NCBI RefSeq assembly: GCF_026745355.1
Contig: NC_079206.1
Location: 20,532,392-20,596,391, forward strand
DNA length: 64,000 nt
Direction of reading: 5' to 3'
From: Beta vulgaris subsp. vulgaris
Lineage: Eukaryota > Streptophyta > Magnoliopsida > Caryophyllales > Amaranthaceae
In this document: in pieces, positions 10,373 to 21,304 of the stretch
How positions within the stretch are numbered: the first letter of the stretch is position 1
How the letters are laid out: every line of letters starts with the position of its first letter
Made by a program: the position numbers and the translations under genes
The notes under the pieces: model-generated
What the model saw: only the letters and a program-made list of their open reading frames with translations
The model's database searches: none
What the model was told of the DNA's origin: nothing

Positions 10373-13300
10373 ATGTCGTCCAATTCTGATTCCCAAAAAT
10401 GTTTCTAAGAGCCCCTCCTTCCATGATCAATAGCGACTTTGCCTTTGATAGTAAATCCTCTAACCCTGTAGTGTCTACTAACTCACGGACAGTAGACTTA
10501 AGTAAAGAACATGGGAGTAAGCCCAACCATAACTGTAGTACCTCTAGCAGAACTCTTTGGGAGTCGGTATTACATGCTTCCCCCATTACCGCTATTAAGG
10601 CCTTTGAATCAGCCATAGGATTGCCAATATTTGGCCAATACAGACTATGTGGGTTTGGCTGAGAGTGGCCCACTGCTCTTTCCTTCACTAGCAGACACCT
10701 TTATTAATCATCCTGGTGAGCCCTCGTCCTCTAGACCGACAGGGGTGTTGGAGGAGGGTGCACTAAATGTTCAATCGCCTGATGACGAAATGGAGGAACA
10801 TGATGGCATGAAAGATAACGTTTCTTTCGTTGCCTCATAAGTCTCGAACAGTGTCCTATGTGACATGATGTCGGACGACTAGTCAATATCTTTGGAGGCC
10901 AATGAAGACGAGGATAAGCCCGAGGTCATCCTGAAAGATGACGATGAAACTTTGGACGATATGTACATGTCGCGAAGTGAAGCGGACAATGCTACCTTTG
11001 TACAAATCGACTCGGGTTGGAGGGAGACATGTATAGCAAGCAAGTTTTGCAGCATGGGGGCTGAGGCCTTTGCCTTCTCGGACGGTTATGAGCTGGTATT
11101 ACCGGCCGAAGGAAGCCGGGTGACATCCGGTTGGGCACGTAGCGGTATACGCGCACATGATTGACTTTCGCCTCATGTTCTCACTAGACCCCTTTATTGT
11201 AAAGATTTTCAAAACATGGAACATATGTTTATCCCAGCTTACGCCCTTAGGGTGGTGTAATCTTATTGCTTATGCCTAGTCTGCCCGGTATGAGAAATTC
11301 CCTGAGACCCTTAACCTTTTCAGAAAACTTCGCTGGAGTAAAGAGGATGGTTTCGCGAAGGGTAAGGTTAAGGGTAAGAAGAAGAGATCCAAGGCTGACA
11401 ATGAACTTGGCCGGGGTCGCTGGATGTCCTTGTATACCAAGGCTGGTAAGTTAATGGTATATCCTAAACTGACCTCCTTGAAACAATGGCGACCTCGATT
11501 TTTCTAGGTTAATGTTCTCTCTGATTTCCCTTTACGCCGGTATTGGACAAAGCCACGCTCTAGAATGGACACATTTCTCACAGGCATTTAACATGCTAGG
11601 ACATAATCGCATTCGAATATTTTGAGACTTCTTCTAAACCGGGTCCCCAAGGAGGGCAGCTAGTCCCTGTGCTGTTGACTTGGCTACCTCATGCCAAGTA
11701 CATCTTAGGCAATGTGGTCCTTTATGCCCTTGGTTTTTGCCAGGCTGAGCCCCTTGGTAGGTGCTAAAGTTTTTACATCATTCATAAAAAGCATATAATT
11801 TATCTTGTTCATGTGCGCATATATTATTGCTTTTGATTGCTTGCTCTTTCTGACCTCGTTTTTGTTGATTTCAGGCCGGGAACATCTAATCCGTGAGGCT
11901 CTCCATCTCAATCATAACTATATACCCATCAGCAACATGCCTCCCAGACCATCTCGAAAATTTACTTCCATTCCTCCCAGTATTGGGAGCCGAGGAGGGA
12001 AACAGAGACGCGGTGTTTGTCAAGATAATGACAATGATGAGGAAGGAGGAAATTTCCCCACTTTGGCCGCAACACGACCAGTCGTTGTTCCTCAAAAGAG
12101 AAAAGCTGAGGGAACAACCAATAAAAAAGCCGAAGCGACCTGCTATAAAGGCGTCGATAAAACAAGCTATCGTTCTCTCGGCTCAAGAAGGGGATAAGGA
12201 CCCCCAAGAGTTTGCGAAAGGGGAGAGTGGTCGAGGTCGGCACCTCTTCTTTACGGTCGAGATCTACAAGCAGCTAACATTGTCGGTCATGGTCCCCGAA
12301 ATGCAGCACTTTGCCAAGCTGCGGAAGGCCGACTTTATTGAACGTGCCTAGGTGGAAGTGCTGGAGATTCTCCGGACAAAGGTTGTCCTGTCACATGTCT
12401 GAGATGACTCATTGTTTCAGCCAAAGCTCAACATTCTTGACGACGAGTCTCAGTTGCTGGAACGTCCTCTAGAAGGCGGCAATCTCGGATATCTGCTATT
12501 GAAGGGCTTCCAGCTTCAATATGACATGCCGGTGGAGAAGGTCCAGGTCTTTGTTGCCGTCCATGCTCACAACCTGGCCGTGGTGAGTTTTTAATTCTTT
12601 GTGCTTGAGTCTCCTCTTCATGCGTATTTCCTTGTTTCCTATTTGATCTTCATTTTTTCTCTTTATGCAGTCGACGCATTCTGGTAAAGAACTTTGCGAT
12701 CTTTACCGATATTTCCAGGGTGCCTATTTTTGCAAAGTTGGGACCCATGGAGGCCACTGCTGGGAAGTTAGCCGCCAAGGACATGGAGCTTAAGACGGCT
12801 AAAGCCGATTTAGATAAGGCTTATCTAGATAAGGCGAGAGCGAATCTGAAAACGGCTAACGAACTGAACAATAATAATCATCTTTTCTTTGCAAACAAAG
12901 AGACCGAGCTACAGAAAGTGAAGGAGGAGCTCCAAGCCGCTATAAACCAGGAGGCTGACATTGTTGCCGAGTACCGGAAGTCCATGGACTTTGTTACTCG
13001 CCTGGCCAACCAGTATAATGGTGGTTGGTCTGCTGTCATGAGATGCGCCAGGCACGACATCCCCGACATTAAGTGGGGAAAGGTGGAATATGGTCATGGT
13101 CGTCAGGGATTTGAACTCCTAATAGATGGCGAGATTTTGGACATCGGGGTCACTAAGGCGGATAGCGCCAATGCCTATCCTTGCTTCGAGTTTGAGGAGG
13201 AAGACCAGGACGCTGCCAACAAAGAGACCGTCAATGATGTTCAAGAGACTGATGTTGTTATTCTTGACGGCCCTGAATCGAAAGAGGTGGCGGCGTCCAT

Positions 13301-13388
13301 TGTTGAAGAACTGAAAGTTCCTGACACAGAGGCCAAACCAGCGGGGGTGTTAAAATTCGATAAGGCGGCTGCTAATAAGGCCGCTTGA
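10373..13388 (+). pseudogene. Tat antisense ORF (aORF), copy 1, broken
   Basis: Encoded opposite to gag-pol, between integrase and the 3' LTR: the extra antisense ORF described for Tat-lineage elements, often annotated as a putative gypsy-type transposon protein (PF04195-like). The ATG at 10373 is followed by an early stop. Readable blocks are 10399-10662 and 10631-10840, then 10892-11164 with GYELVLPAEGSR. Frame-shifted continuation (SLDPFIVKIF; CLSQL near 11225) follows. Next come 11893-12351 and 12412-12594, and a Lys/Glu/Ala-rich coiled-coil block at 12720-13388. Two candidate GT-AG introns lie at about 11758-11874 and 12581-12670. The function of aORF proteins is unknown. It is broken by several frameshifts and stops. 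Confidence 0.72.
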
Positions 13389-14300
13389 GATCTTGGCTTA
13401 GGTCTTCCTAGCTCTCATATCTTGATCTTTCTCTGCCTTGCCATCTGTGGCTGGCTTTCTTTTGTTTCTTTTATACCTACCTCACAGTAGGATGTAATTG
13501 ATTTTTTATTAATGCATAGACTATTTTCCCCAATTTTGTTGTCAGTTACTTACTTTGCCTTTTCTTCCTTGCCCTTTTCCGTTTATTTTATTGTTTCTTT
13601 TTTTTATTGGCAGAACAGAAGAAAAAGTCTCATTATAATGATGGTTGACTCATGTAGGCTCATAGACCGTTTAGCGACTTTATATAGTTGTCTTGATCCG
13701 GCTTATCCACTAAGGTCATTGACCGGCAAAGATTTGATTTCGCTTTTACACCTTCTCTCATGCTGGCAGATCCATTTTGGTCATAGACTGGCGTGAGAGT
13801 TGTGGGTTATTTCATGTCAGTAGATCCACTAGGGTCATTGACCGACAGGTGTATTGGCAGATCCACTCAGGTCGTTGACCAACACAACGAGGTAGAGTTT
13901 TAGTTGACCTTCTCGGCTGATCCAATTAGAACGTTGACCGCCAAAGAACTTTTTGTGTATCGTTCAAGTTCATCCTAACGGCAGATCCACTCAGGTGATT
14001 AACTGCCAAGGAACTAATAATAAATTATACGACGAGTAGGTTAGAAGATGCTCATCTTATTACCAGTCGCTCCTCCCGGTCTTACTAAAATGGTTCAACT
14101 GAAAGAAAACAATACTAGCTTTGGCTACATCTCGTTATCACTAAAAAAAGTAATACTGATTATGGTGACAATTTCGTTTTATAATTGACTATAAGACTAA
14201 ACTAAAAAAGAATTAAACAAAATACTTTTTAATGCGCTAGCGTTCCAGCTATTCTTCAGTAGTTTGCCGGACATATCTTCCAACCGATGCGCTCCTAGGA
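11949..14300. repeat. Tandem duplication inside the Tat element, unit 1
   Basis: 2352 bp running from the middle of the antisense ORF through its 3' part and the minisatellite into the last codons of integrase (14200-14300 repeats the integrase C-terminal sequence at about 17760-17862). Unit 2 begins at once at 14301 with the same CCATCTCG.AAATTTACTTCC start. The two units are highly similar over their shared length. Confidence 0.85.
13694..14011. repeat. Minisatellite-like array, GATCCACT..GGTCATTGACCG units (array 1)
   Basis: Six degenerate copies of a core near GGCAGATCCACTNAGGTCATTGACCG start at about 13698, 13767, 13821, 13857, 13913 and 13980, with spacing from about 36 to 70 bp. The core contains the palindromic block GGTCATTGACC. 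It lies in the noncoding stretch between the antisense ORF and integrase. Tat elements are known to carry tandem repeats in this region, which can seed satellite DNA. Confidence 0.7.
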
Positions 14301-15562
14301 CCATCTCGCAAATTTACTTCCATTCCTCCCAGTATTGGGAGCCAAGGAGGGAAACAAAGACGCGATGTCGGTCGGGGTAATGACAATGACGAGGAAGGAG
14401 GAAATTTCCCCACTTTGGCCATACTACGACCAGTCGTTGTTCCTCAAAAGAGAAAAGTTAGGTAACAACCGATAAAAAAACCGAACCGGCCTGTGATAAA
14501 GGCGTTGGTAAAACAAGCTATCGTTCTCTCGGCTCAAAAAGGGGATAAGGACCCCAAGAGTCTGCGAAAAGGGAGATTGGTCAAGGTCGGCACCTCTTCT
14601 TTACGGTCGAGATCTACAAGCAGCTAACATTGTCGGTCATGGTCCCTGAAATGCAGCACTTTGCCAAGCTGCGGAAGGCCGACTTTATTGAACGTGCCTA
14701 GGTGGAAGTGCTGGAGATTCTCCGGACAAAGGTTGTCCCGGTCACATGTCTGAGATGACTCATTGTTTCAGCCAAAGCTCAACATTCTTGACGACGAGTC
14801 TCTATTGCTGGAACGTCCTCTAGAAGGCGGCAATCTCGGATATCTGCTATTGAAGGGCTTCCAGCTTCAATATGACATGCCAGTGGAGAAGGTACAGGCC
14901 GTTGTTGCCGTCCATGCTCAAAACCTAGCCGTGGTGAGTTTTTAATTTTTTGTGCTTGAGTCTCCTCTTCGTGCGAATTTCCTTGTTTCCTATTTGATCT
15001 TCATTTTTCTCTTTATGCAGTTGACGCATTCTGGTAAAGAACTTTTCGATCTTTATCGGTATTTCTAGGGCGCCTATTTTTGCGAAGTTGGGACCCATAC
15101 ATGAAGGCCACTGTTGGGAAGTTAGCCGCCAAGGACATGGAGCTGAAGACGGCTAAAGTCGATTTGGATAAGGCCTATCTGGATAAGGCGAGAGCGAATC
15201 TGAAAACGGCTAATGAACTGAACAATAATAATCAGCTTGTCTTTGCAAACAAAGAGACCGAGCTACAGAAAGTGAAGGAGGAGCTCCAAGCCGCTATAAA
15301 CCAAGAGGCTGACATTGTTGTCGAGTACCGGAAGTTCATAGACTTTGTTACTCGCCAGGCCAACCAGTATAACGATGGTTGGTCTGCTGCCATGAGATTC
15401 GCCAGGCAGGACTTCCCCGACATTAAGTGGGGAAAGGTGGAAGATGCTCATGGTCGTCGGGGATTTGAACTCCCAATAGATGGCGAGATTTTGGACTTTG
15501 GGGTCACTGAGGCGGACATCACCAATGCCGATCCCTGCTTCGAGTTTGAGGAGGAATACTAG
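14301..15562 (+). pseudogene. Tat antisense ORF, partial copy 2
   Basis: Duplicate of the 3' half of the antisense ORF. 14763-14945 parallels 12412-12594 almost residue for residue (starts FQPKLNILDDES). 15080-15562 parallels 12720-13388: the same Lys/Glu-rich coiled coil, with KWGKVE and EILDFGV near its end. A TAG at 15560 replaces the Gln codon that follows EEE in copy 1. The rest of the C-terminal tail is lost to the 283-bp deletion. It has no 5' half and no start of its own, so it is not a functional gene. Confidence 0.75.
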
Positions 15563-15764
15563 GACGCTGCCGACAAAGAGACTGTCAACGATGTTCAAGA
15601 GGTTGATGTTGTTATTCTTGACGGCCCTGAATTGAAAGCGTTAGCGGCGCCATTTATTTTATTGTTTCTTTTTTTATCGGCAAAACGGAAGAAAAAGTCT
15701 CATTATAATGATGGTAGGCTCATGTAGGCTCAAAGACCGTTTAGCGTCTTTATTTAGTTGTCTT

Positions 15765-16081
15765 GATCCAGCAGATCCACTAAGGTCATTGACCGGCAAA
15801 TATTTGATTTTGCTTTTACACCTTCTTTTATGCTGGCAGATCCATTTTGGTCATAGAGTGGTGTAAGAGTTGTGGGTTGTTTCATGTCAGTAGATCCACT
15901 AGGGTCATTGACCGACAGGTGTATTGGCAGATCCACTTAGGTCATCGACCAACACAACAAGTTAGAGTTTTAGTTGACCTTGTCGGCAGATCCAATTAGA
16001 ACATTGACCGCCAAAGAACTTTTTGTGTATCGTTCAAGTTCATCCTAACGGCAGATCCCCTCAGGTCATTGACCGTCAAGG
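15765..16081. repeat. Minisatellite-like array, second copy
   Basis: Repeats array 1 in order, with about the same spacing, as part of duplication unit 2. Six cores start near 15770, 15836, 15891, 15928, 15984 and 16051. Some cores differ in one or two bases between the arrays, including the last one (CAGGTCATTGACCG here, CAGGTGATTAACTG in array 1), so the two have drifted since the duplication. Confidence 0.68.
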
Positions 16082-16201
16082 AACTAATAATGAACTGTAC
16101 GACGAGTAGGTTAGAAGATGTTCATCTTATTATCAGTGGCTTTTCTCAGTCTTATCGAAATTATTCAACTGAAAGCAAACAATACTAGCTTTGGCTACAT
16201 C

Positions 16202-17691
16202 CACTAGTAGAAAAAGGCCGATTTGCGTCGGACCTGGGACCCCTATTTGCGTCGTACTTAGGTCCGACGGCACAGGTCTCGACGCAGATGACCTATAACT
16301 AATCTGCGTCGTATGCGGAAACGACCCAAATGTTTTAGCTATTTACGTCGCACGTTGTATACGGTGCGATGCAAATTGGTCTTCCTAGGACACAAACTAC
16401 AAACTACAGGCGAGATATAAGGGGAATTTGCGTCGCACATAGCACGGGGTGTGACGCAAGTAAGTCATCTGCGTCGCACCTTGCGCCATGTGCGACGCAA
16501 ATGACCTAATGTGAAAAATAAAAAAAAACGCAGTACCAAAGCATGAATGCTTTAGTACTGCATTCAAGGAAAAAGAAACGAGACAAAAATTAAAAACCCA
16601 GATCTAACAGCATCAAACAAACCGATTGAAACAACATCAAACAAACCGATTGTATAATCACTTTCACGAAAAAAATTGAAACAATAATACAGATTGTTCT
16701 TTGGTAATACAAATAATACAATAATACATGATCTAACAAACCAGTATCATTAATTTACAAAAAAAAAAAGAACCATCTCCTAAATTTTCAGATCTAAAAA
16801 ATATCAAAATAAAAGAAACTGATTGTATAATCACTTTATAAGATCTAACAAACCGGAGATGTGCGAATACTTCGGAGAAGCATGAACACAATCGCAGTTC
16901 ATGAGTTTTTCAGTTTGAGAAAGAAAAAGGTGCGAAGTGGCCCGGAGAAGCACAAAGTTGCCGAAGAAGCTTGAAGCACGAACTAGCAGGAGAAGCTTGA
17001 AACACGAACTCCAACGTATTTTTCACTGCAAATTTTCAAAATTTTACTCAAAATCAATATTAATTATCACAAACAGAAATTAATCAACGTTCAACTGATG
17101 AAGAGAAAGAGAAAAGGAGAAGAAACAACGGAGAAGTTGAAAGAGCTGCGAGGAGAGAGAGAGAGACGCTGTGAGAGAGAGAGGCAGGTGTTTTAGGGTT
17201 TGAGGGTTTGAGGGTGAGGCGCAGTGAGAGAGAGTTTGAGGGTGTTAGAGAGGCACAGTGAGATAGAGAGGCGCAATGAGAGAGAGAGAGGCGGGTGTTT
17301 TAGGGTTTGAGGATGAGAAAATATCTAAAAGGCGCGGTGTTTTAGTAAACAAGTGAGTTGGGCCTTAGGCTGATTTGCGTCGTACGGATTAGAGGTCAGA
17401 CGCATATTGCCTTTGTGCGTCGCACACATCCCTTAGTGCGACGCAAATTGGCCTCCGTTTCTCCACACTACAACGCAACAATATGCGTCGCACCACAGAT
17501 TCATGCGACGCACAAAGGCAATATGCGTCGCACACACAAAGGGTGCGACGCATATTGCTCGTATACCTGATATGTTTGTTGATGTTTGCGTCGTACACTG
17601 TGTGGTGTGCGACGCAAATAAGGTTTTTGCGTCATTTCCGTTTCAGTGCGACGCACATCAGGGGACGCAAATAGTCGTTTTTCTACTAGTG
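16202..17691. mobile_element. Non-autonomous CACTA (En/Spm) element
   Basis: 1490 bp. The ends are CACTAGTAGAAAAAGG and, inverted, CACTAGTAGAAAAACG, flanked by the 3-bp target duplication ATC (16199-16201 and 17692-17694). Both subterminal regions carry many direct and inverted copies of TTTGCGTCGCAC/GTGCGACGCAAA: about nine on the left within 300 bp and about twelve on the right. This is the transposase-binding array typical of CACTA elements. No transposase is encoded. The middle (about 16530-17340) is AT-rich, then AGAG-rich, and noncoding. The empty site is visible in duplication unit 1 near 14136, which confirms the insertion. Confidence 0.92.
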
Positions 17692-17758
17692 ATCGTGTTA
17701 TCACTAAAAAAGTAATACTAATTATGGTGACAATGTCGTTTTATTATTGACTATAAGA

Positions 17759-18892
17759 CTAAACTAAATAAGCATTAAACAAAATACTTTTTAATACGCT
17801 AGCGTTCCAGCTATTCTTCAGTAGTTTGTCGGACATATCTTCCAACCGGTGCGCTCCTGGGACTATTTCCTCCTTCACAAAGTAAGGTCCTTCCCAGTTG
17901 GCTGTCAGCATATCCTCGGCGTGGGCTTTCCCTGTAGCTGATGTGCATATGAAGACTAGATCTCCTTTCTCAATTGCTCGGCTTTGCACTCTCTTGTTGC
18001 AGGCTTTACTTATCCGGTTTTTATAAGCGGTTGATCTTAGCTTTGCGGCTACCCTTACTTCCGGCAAGAGATCAAGGTCCTCTCTATGCAACTTTTCATT
18101 CAGCTCAGAGTCATAGTTCGGGATCCGCCAGTTCAGTAACTAACTTCGACTAGTAGCAAAACTTTAGTGCGGAATGCCAACTTAAATGGGGTTTCCCCGG
18201 TCGCTTCCTTCTCGATGGTCCTTTTGGACCATATTACTACTAGGATCATGTCGGCCCATGCGCTATTGGCGGCCTCATCTTGGCCGTTACTCAGATGCCG
18301 TAAGCGCTCAGTAAATTCTATATCGATCCACAATCAAATTGGACAACATGGTCCATGACAATCCCCATGGAAATTTTGAACATCGTGATGAGGTTCTACC
18401 AGATGAATTTTCTTACTTGATTAGCCGTGATCTTTGCAGTAGGCTCCACTTCGATCCATTTTGTGAAGTAGTCGATCCCTACTATCTGGAACTTTCTTCC
18501 CCTAGATGGCGGCATGAATGTTCTTCTTCACATAGGCTTCTGCGTCTGCCAGCATTGTCGGCCAGTAAAAATTGGCTCTTAGGGCCTTCAGTGCCAATGT
18601 CTTTCCCCCGATGTGGTTTCCACATATTCCTTCATGGATTTCTTCAATGATCTTTGTGGTCTCGTGGGCCGTTATGCACCTTAGGAGTGGGAGTGAGAGA
18701 CCTTTCTTGTACAGCTGCCCTTGAAAGACACAGAACCACGTGGCTTCTCTTTTTAACTTTTTGGCTGTCATCTTGTCATTAGGTAAGCTATTCGTCAGTT
18801 TGTATGTCATTATCTCGACATACCATTCCTTTCACTGACTAATTGTGTTTACTTCTGCCTTGGCGGTGTCTATGCTTCTTTCCGGTAGTATC
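17759..18892 (-). pseudogene. Tat integrase, broken
   Basis: On the minus strand from about 18830: the zinc-binding region with HEGICGNHIGGKTLALKALR and FYWPTMLADAEAYV (18502-18810), then frameshifts. Core remnants VGIDYFTKWIEVEP lie near 18480 and a degraded second-Asp region near 18360. The C-terminal part (17759-18091) has the ending ANWEGPYFVKEEI...HRLEDM usual for gypsy integrases. The last Cys pair of the HHCC finger and the catalytic SDNG block are mutated, and stops interrupt the frame, so no active integrase is possible. Confidence 0.82.
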
Positions 18893-19286
18893 TAAGGATG
18901 GAAATGGGTCATGGATGATCCATCACCCGCTTAACCCAGTATATTAAATGGATGAAAACCCGAAATTAAATGGATGGAAAGTGGGTGGTGGGTGAGAATT
19001 TTTTCATCCGTCACCCGATCCATCACCCGTTTAACATCCAACTTATTACCCAATTATTAAATTTTACATGTAAATTACTTATATTTTATGTTTTTGATAT
19101 AATTATTTTATATTATGTCACTAATTTCTTTTAAAAATATACTAAGTATCATCACCCGTTTAGCACCCGACCCACCCGTCTCACCCGATGCATAACGGGT
19201 AGATGGATATGGGTGGAGTAAACAATTGCGGTGGTGGATGCGGATGATGTTACACCTGCCCCGAATCTGATCCATTTCCATCCCTA
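18893..19286. mobile_element. hAT-type MITE inside the Tat pol region
   Basis: 394 bp. The ends are TAAGGATGGAAATGG and, inverted, TAGGGATGGAAATGG, flanked by a near-perfect 8-bp duplication (gtagtatc and gcagtatc), as expected for hAT transposition. The interior has repeated CACCCG and CCATC blocks and no ORF of its own. It interrupts pol between the second RNase H and integrase; the frame resumes on the other side. Its ends resemble those of the larger hAT element at 28445-33188. Confidence 0.82.
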
Positions 19287-19294
19287 GCAGTATC

Positions 19295-19735
19295 TCTATC
19301 ATGACATTGCGCTTTAGATCAGTGGTACTTGGGTTTGCCAGCTTGGACAGGACATCGGCCGCCACATTCTCAGTTCGGGGAACCACGGTAACTTCGAAGC
19401 TTTGTAGTCCTGTCGTCATCTACTTTACCTTGTTCAGGTACTTCTGCATTACCGGCTCTCTAACTTCGTAGGTGCCTTCAATTTGACTCAATATGAAATG
19501 GGAGTCCATTGTCATTTATATTTTATTAAACCCTACCGCTATGCATAGACTGATTCCGGCTATTGTCGCTTCACACTCTACCTTATTATTGGACACTTTA
19601 AAACCAAAGCAGATGGCATACTCAAACGTGTACCCTTCAGGAGATGTCACAACCACTCCGGCCCTTGCTCCTGTTTGGGCCGCGGAGCCATCCACAGATA
19701 TTTGCCAGGTACCGACAGTTTCTTAGGTATCTTCG
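19295..19735 (-). pseudogene. Second (archaeal-type) RNase H of the Tat pol
   Basis: Minus strand: WQISVDGSAAQTGARAG, then VVVTSPEGYTFEYAI, then FKVSNNKVECEATIAG (canonical form NNEAEYEAL), then SFEVTVVPRTENVAADVLS (19108-19419). This is a full RNase H fold following the ordinary gypsy RNase H. An extra archaeal-like RNase H domain is an established trait of the Tat lineage. An in-frame TAA upstream (near 19723) and later stops break it. The catalytic SVDGS aspartate is kept, but the NNEAEYEAL glutamates are altered. Confidence 0.78.
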
Positions 19736-21250
19736 CAAGTGGTCTCGGTTATGAAGTCAACTAGAGCTTGAGCCTTGATAGCTATACGTGGCCGGTATTC
19801 TCTGTATAACTCGAACAATTCAATTGTCCACTTTAGCAACCTACCGGTCGTGTCCAGCTTGTGAAGCGCTTTCTCTAACGGCTGGTTTGTGAGTAACTGG
19901 ATGGTATGTGAGTCGATGTACGGCCTGAGCTTTCTTGCCGCTATCAGCACCGCATTTTCCATCTTTTCTAGTAACTCATATCTCTGCTCCGCTCCTGCCA
20001 GTACATAACTCACAAAGTAAATGAGGTGCTGCTGGTTCTCCTTTTCCACCAACAGAACTACCGTTGCCGCCTCCACAGACACCGATACATACAATTGGAG
20101 CTTATCCCCCATTTCGAGTCGTGTAATAGTTGGTAGTTGTCTGAAATGCTCCTTGACGACTTCAAAGGCTTGCCTCTGCTCGTCCCCCCCACTCGAACTT
20201 CTTATTCCCCCTCAGGACTTTGAAGAATGGTAAGGCTTTCTCGGCCGACTTGGAGACAAATCTGGTTAAGGCTACCATTCGGCTGGTAAGATTTGAATAT
20301 CCCGGATGCTCTTTAGCTCAGGTAACTTACTTATTTCCCTGACCTTGTCATGGCTAGCATCTATCCCCCTGTTACTGGCCATGAATCCAAAGAACTTGTC
20401 GGATCTTACCCCAAACACGCACTTCTTGGGGTTCAGCTCCATCTGATACTTTTGGTGGGATGCAAAGGTGTCTTTGAGGTCAGTAATGTGGGTTTCTTAA
20501 ATGATGCTCTTGACGATGCTATCCTCGACATATACCTCCACGTTCCGGCCTTTCTGGGTCGTAAATATCTTGTCTACTAGCTTTGATATGTAGCTCTTGC
20601 ATTCTTTAAACCGAAGGGCATAACCTTATATGCATAGACGCCAACATCTTTGATGAATGCCGCTTATTCTTATCAGACTCAAGGAGGCTGATCTGATGGT
20701 ATCCAAAGAAAGCGTCTATGAAGCTCAGTAGTGCATGTCCGCTAGTGGAGTCCACCAATTGATCAATGCTAAGCAGTGGGTAACACTCCTTGGGGCATAC
20801 TTTATTTAAGTTGGTGAAATCCACACATATCCGCCATGACCCATTGGCCCTTTTAACCATTAACACGTTTGCCAAGCATTCCAGATAATCGCAAGTTTTA
20901 ATGAAATCTGCCGCTAGCAGTTTATCCACCTTTACCTTGATCGTTGTGTTCTTCTCGGCTAAGAAATATTGCTTATTTTATTTTACCGGTCGCACGTCCT
21001 CATTCACGTTTAACCGGTGGACCATAGACGTAGGATCAATTTCAGGCATCTCATCTGTCGAGAATGCAAAGACATCAATATTGCTTCGCAGCAACCTTAT
21101 CAAGTTTACTTTAACATTATCCTCCAAGTCGGTCCCAATTTTGATCGTTCTCTCTGGTATGTCCTACTCAAGGCTGATCTCATCTGTCTCTCCCTCTAGG
21201 CTAGGTCTCGGCAAGTTTACCAGCCTTCCCTCGAAATTTTCCATTGATAG
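19736..21250 (-). pseudogene. Tat reverse transcriptase and first RNase H
   Basis: RT block at 20606-20929 (minus): an N-terminal KTCDYLECLANVLMVKR-like region, then GSWRICVDFTNLNKVCPK, YPLLSIDQLVD and LLSFIDAFFGYHQI. The ordinary RNase H is at 19723-20112: LQLYVSVSVEAATVVL, FVSYVLAGAEQRYE and QLLTNQPLEKALHK. The order is RT then RNase H on the minus strand. The part carrying the YxDD and thumb regions (about 20120-20600) is shifted among frames. Several frameshifts separate the blocks. A pseudogene of the Tat polyprotein. Confidence 0.82.
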
Positions 21251-21304
21251 ATCCTTGTTAATTTTATTCTCTGCTCGTCGCCTTTTTCTCTCTGATGGTG
21301 AAGA

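Larger units (their letters stand above)
14301..17862. repeat. Tandem duplication inside the Tat element, unit 2 (with deletion and CACTA insertion)
   Basis: Second copy of 11949-14300. It is 3562 bp long. Removing the CACTA element and its extra 3-bp duplication (1493 bp) leaves 2069 bp, 283 bp less than unit 1. That shortfall matches one deletion, at about 15652, of the stretch corresponding to 13299-13582, with a short CCAT/TTT-type junction homology. Unit 2 runs into the intact integrase end, so it occupies the ancestral pol-proximal position. Confidence 0.85.

Noticed and set aside
10365..10688. 107-codon minus-strand ORF
   Set aside because: Shadow of the antisense ORF of the Tat element.
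13694..16081. Regularly repeated short units resembling a CRISPR array
   Set aside because: Plant retrotransposon context, uneven spacing, degenerate repeats and homologous spacers.
17358..17715. Overlapping Cys/Arg-rich ORFs on both strands
   Set aside because: Produced by the CpG-rich subterminal repeats of the CACTA element.
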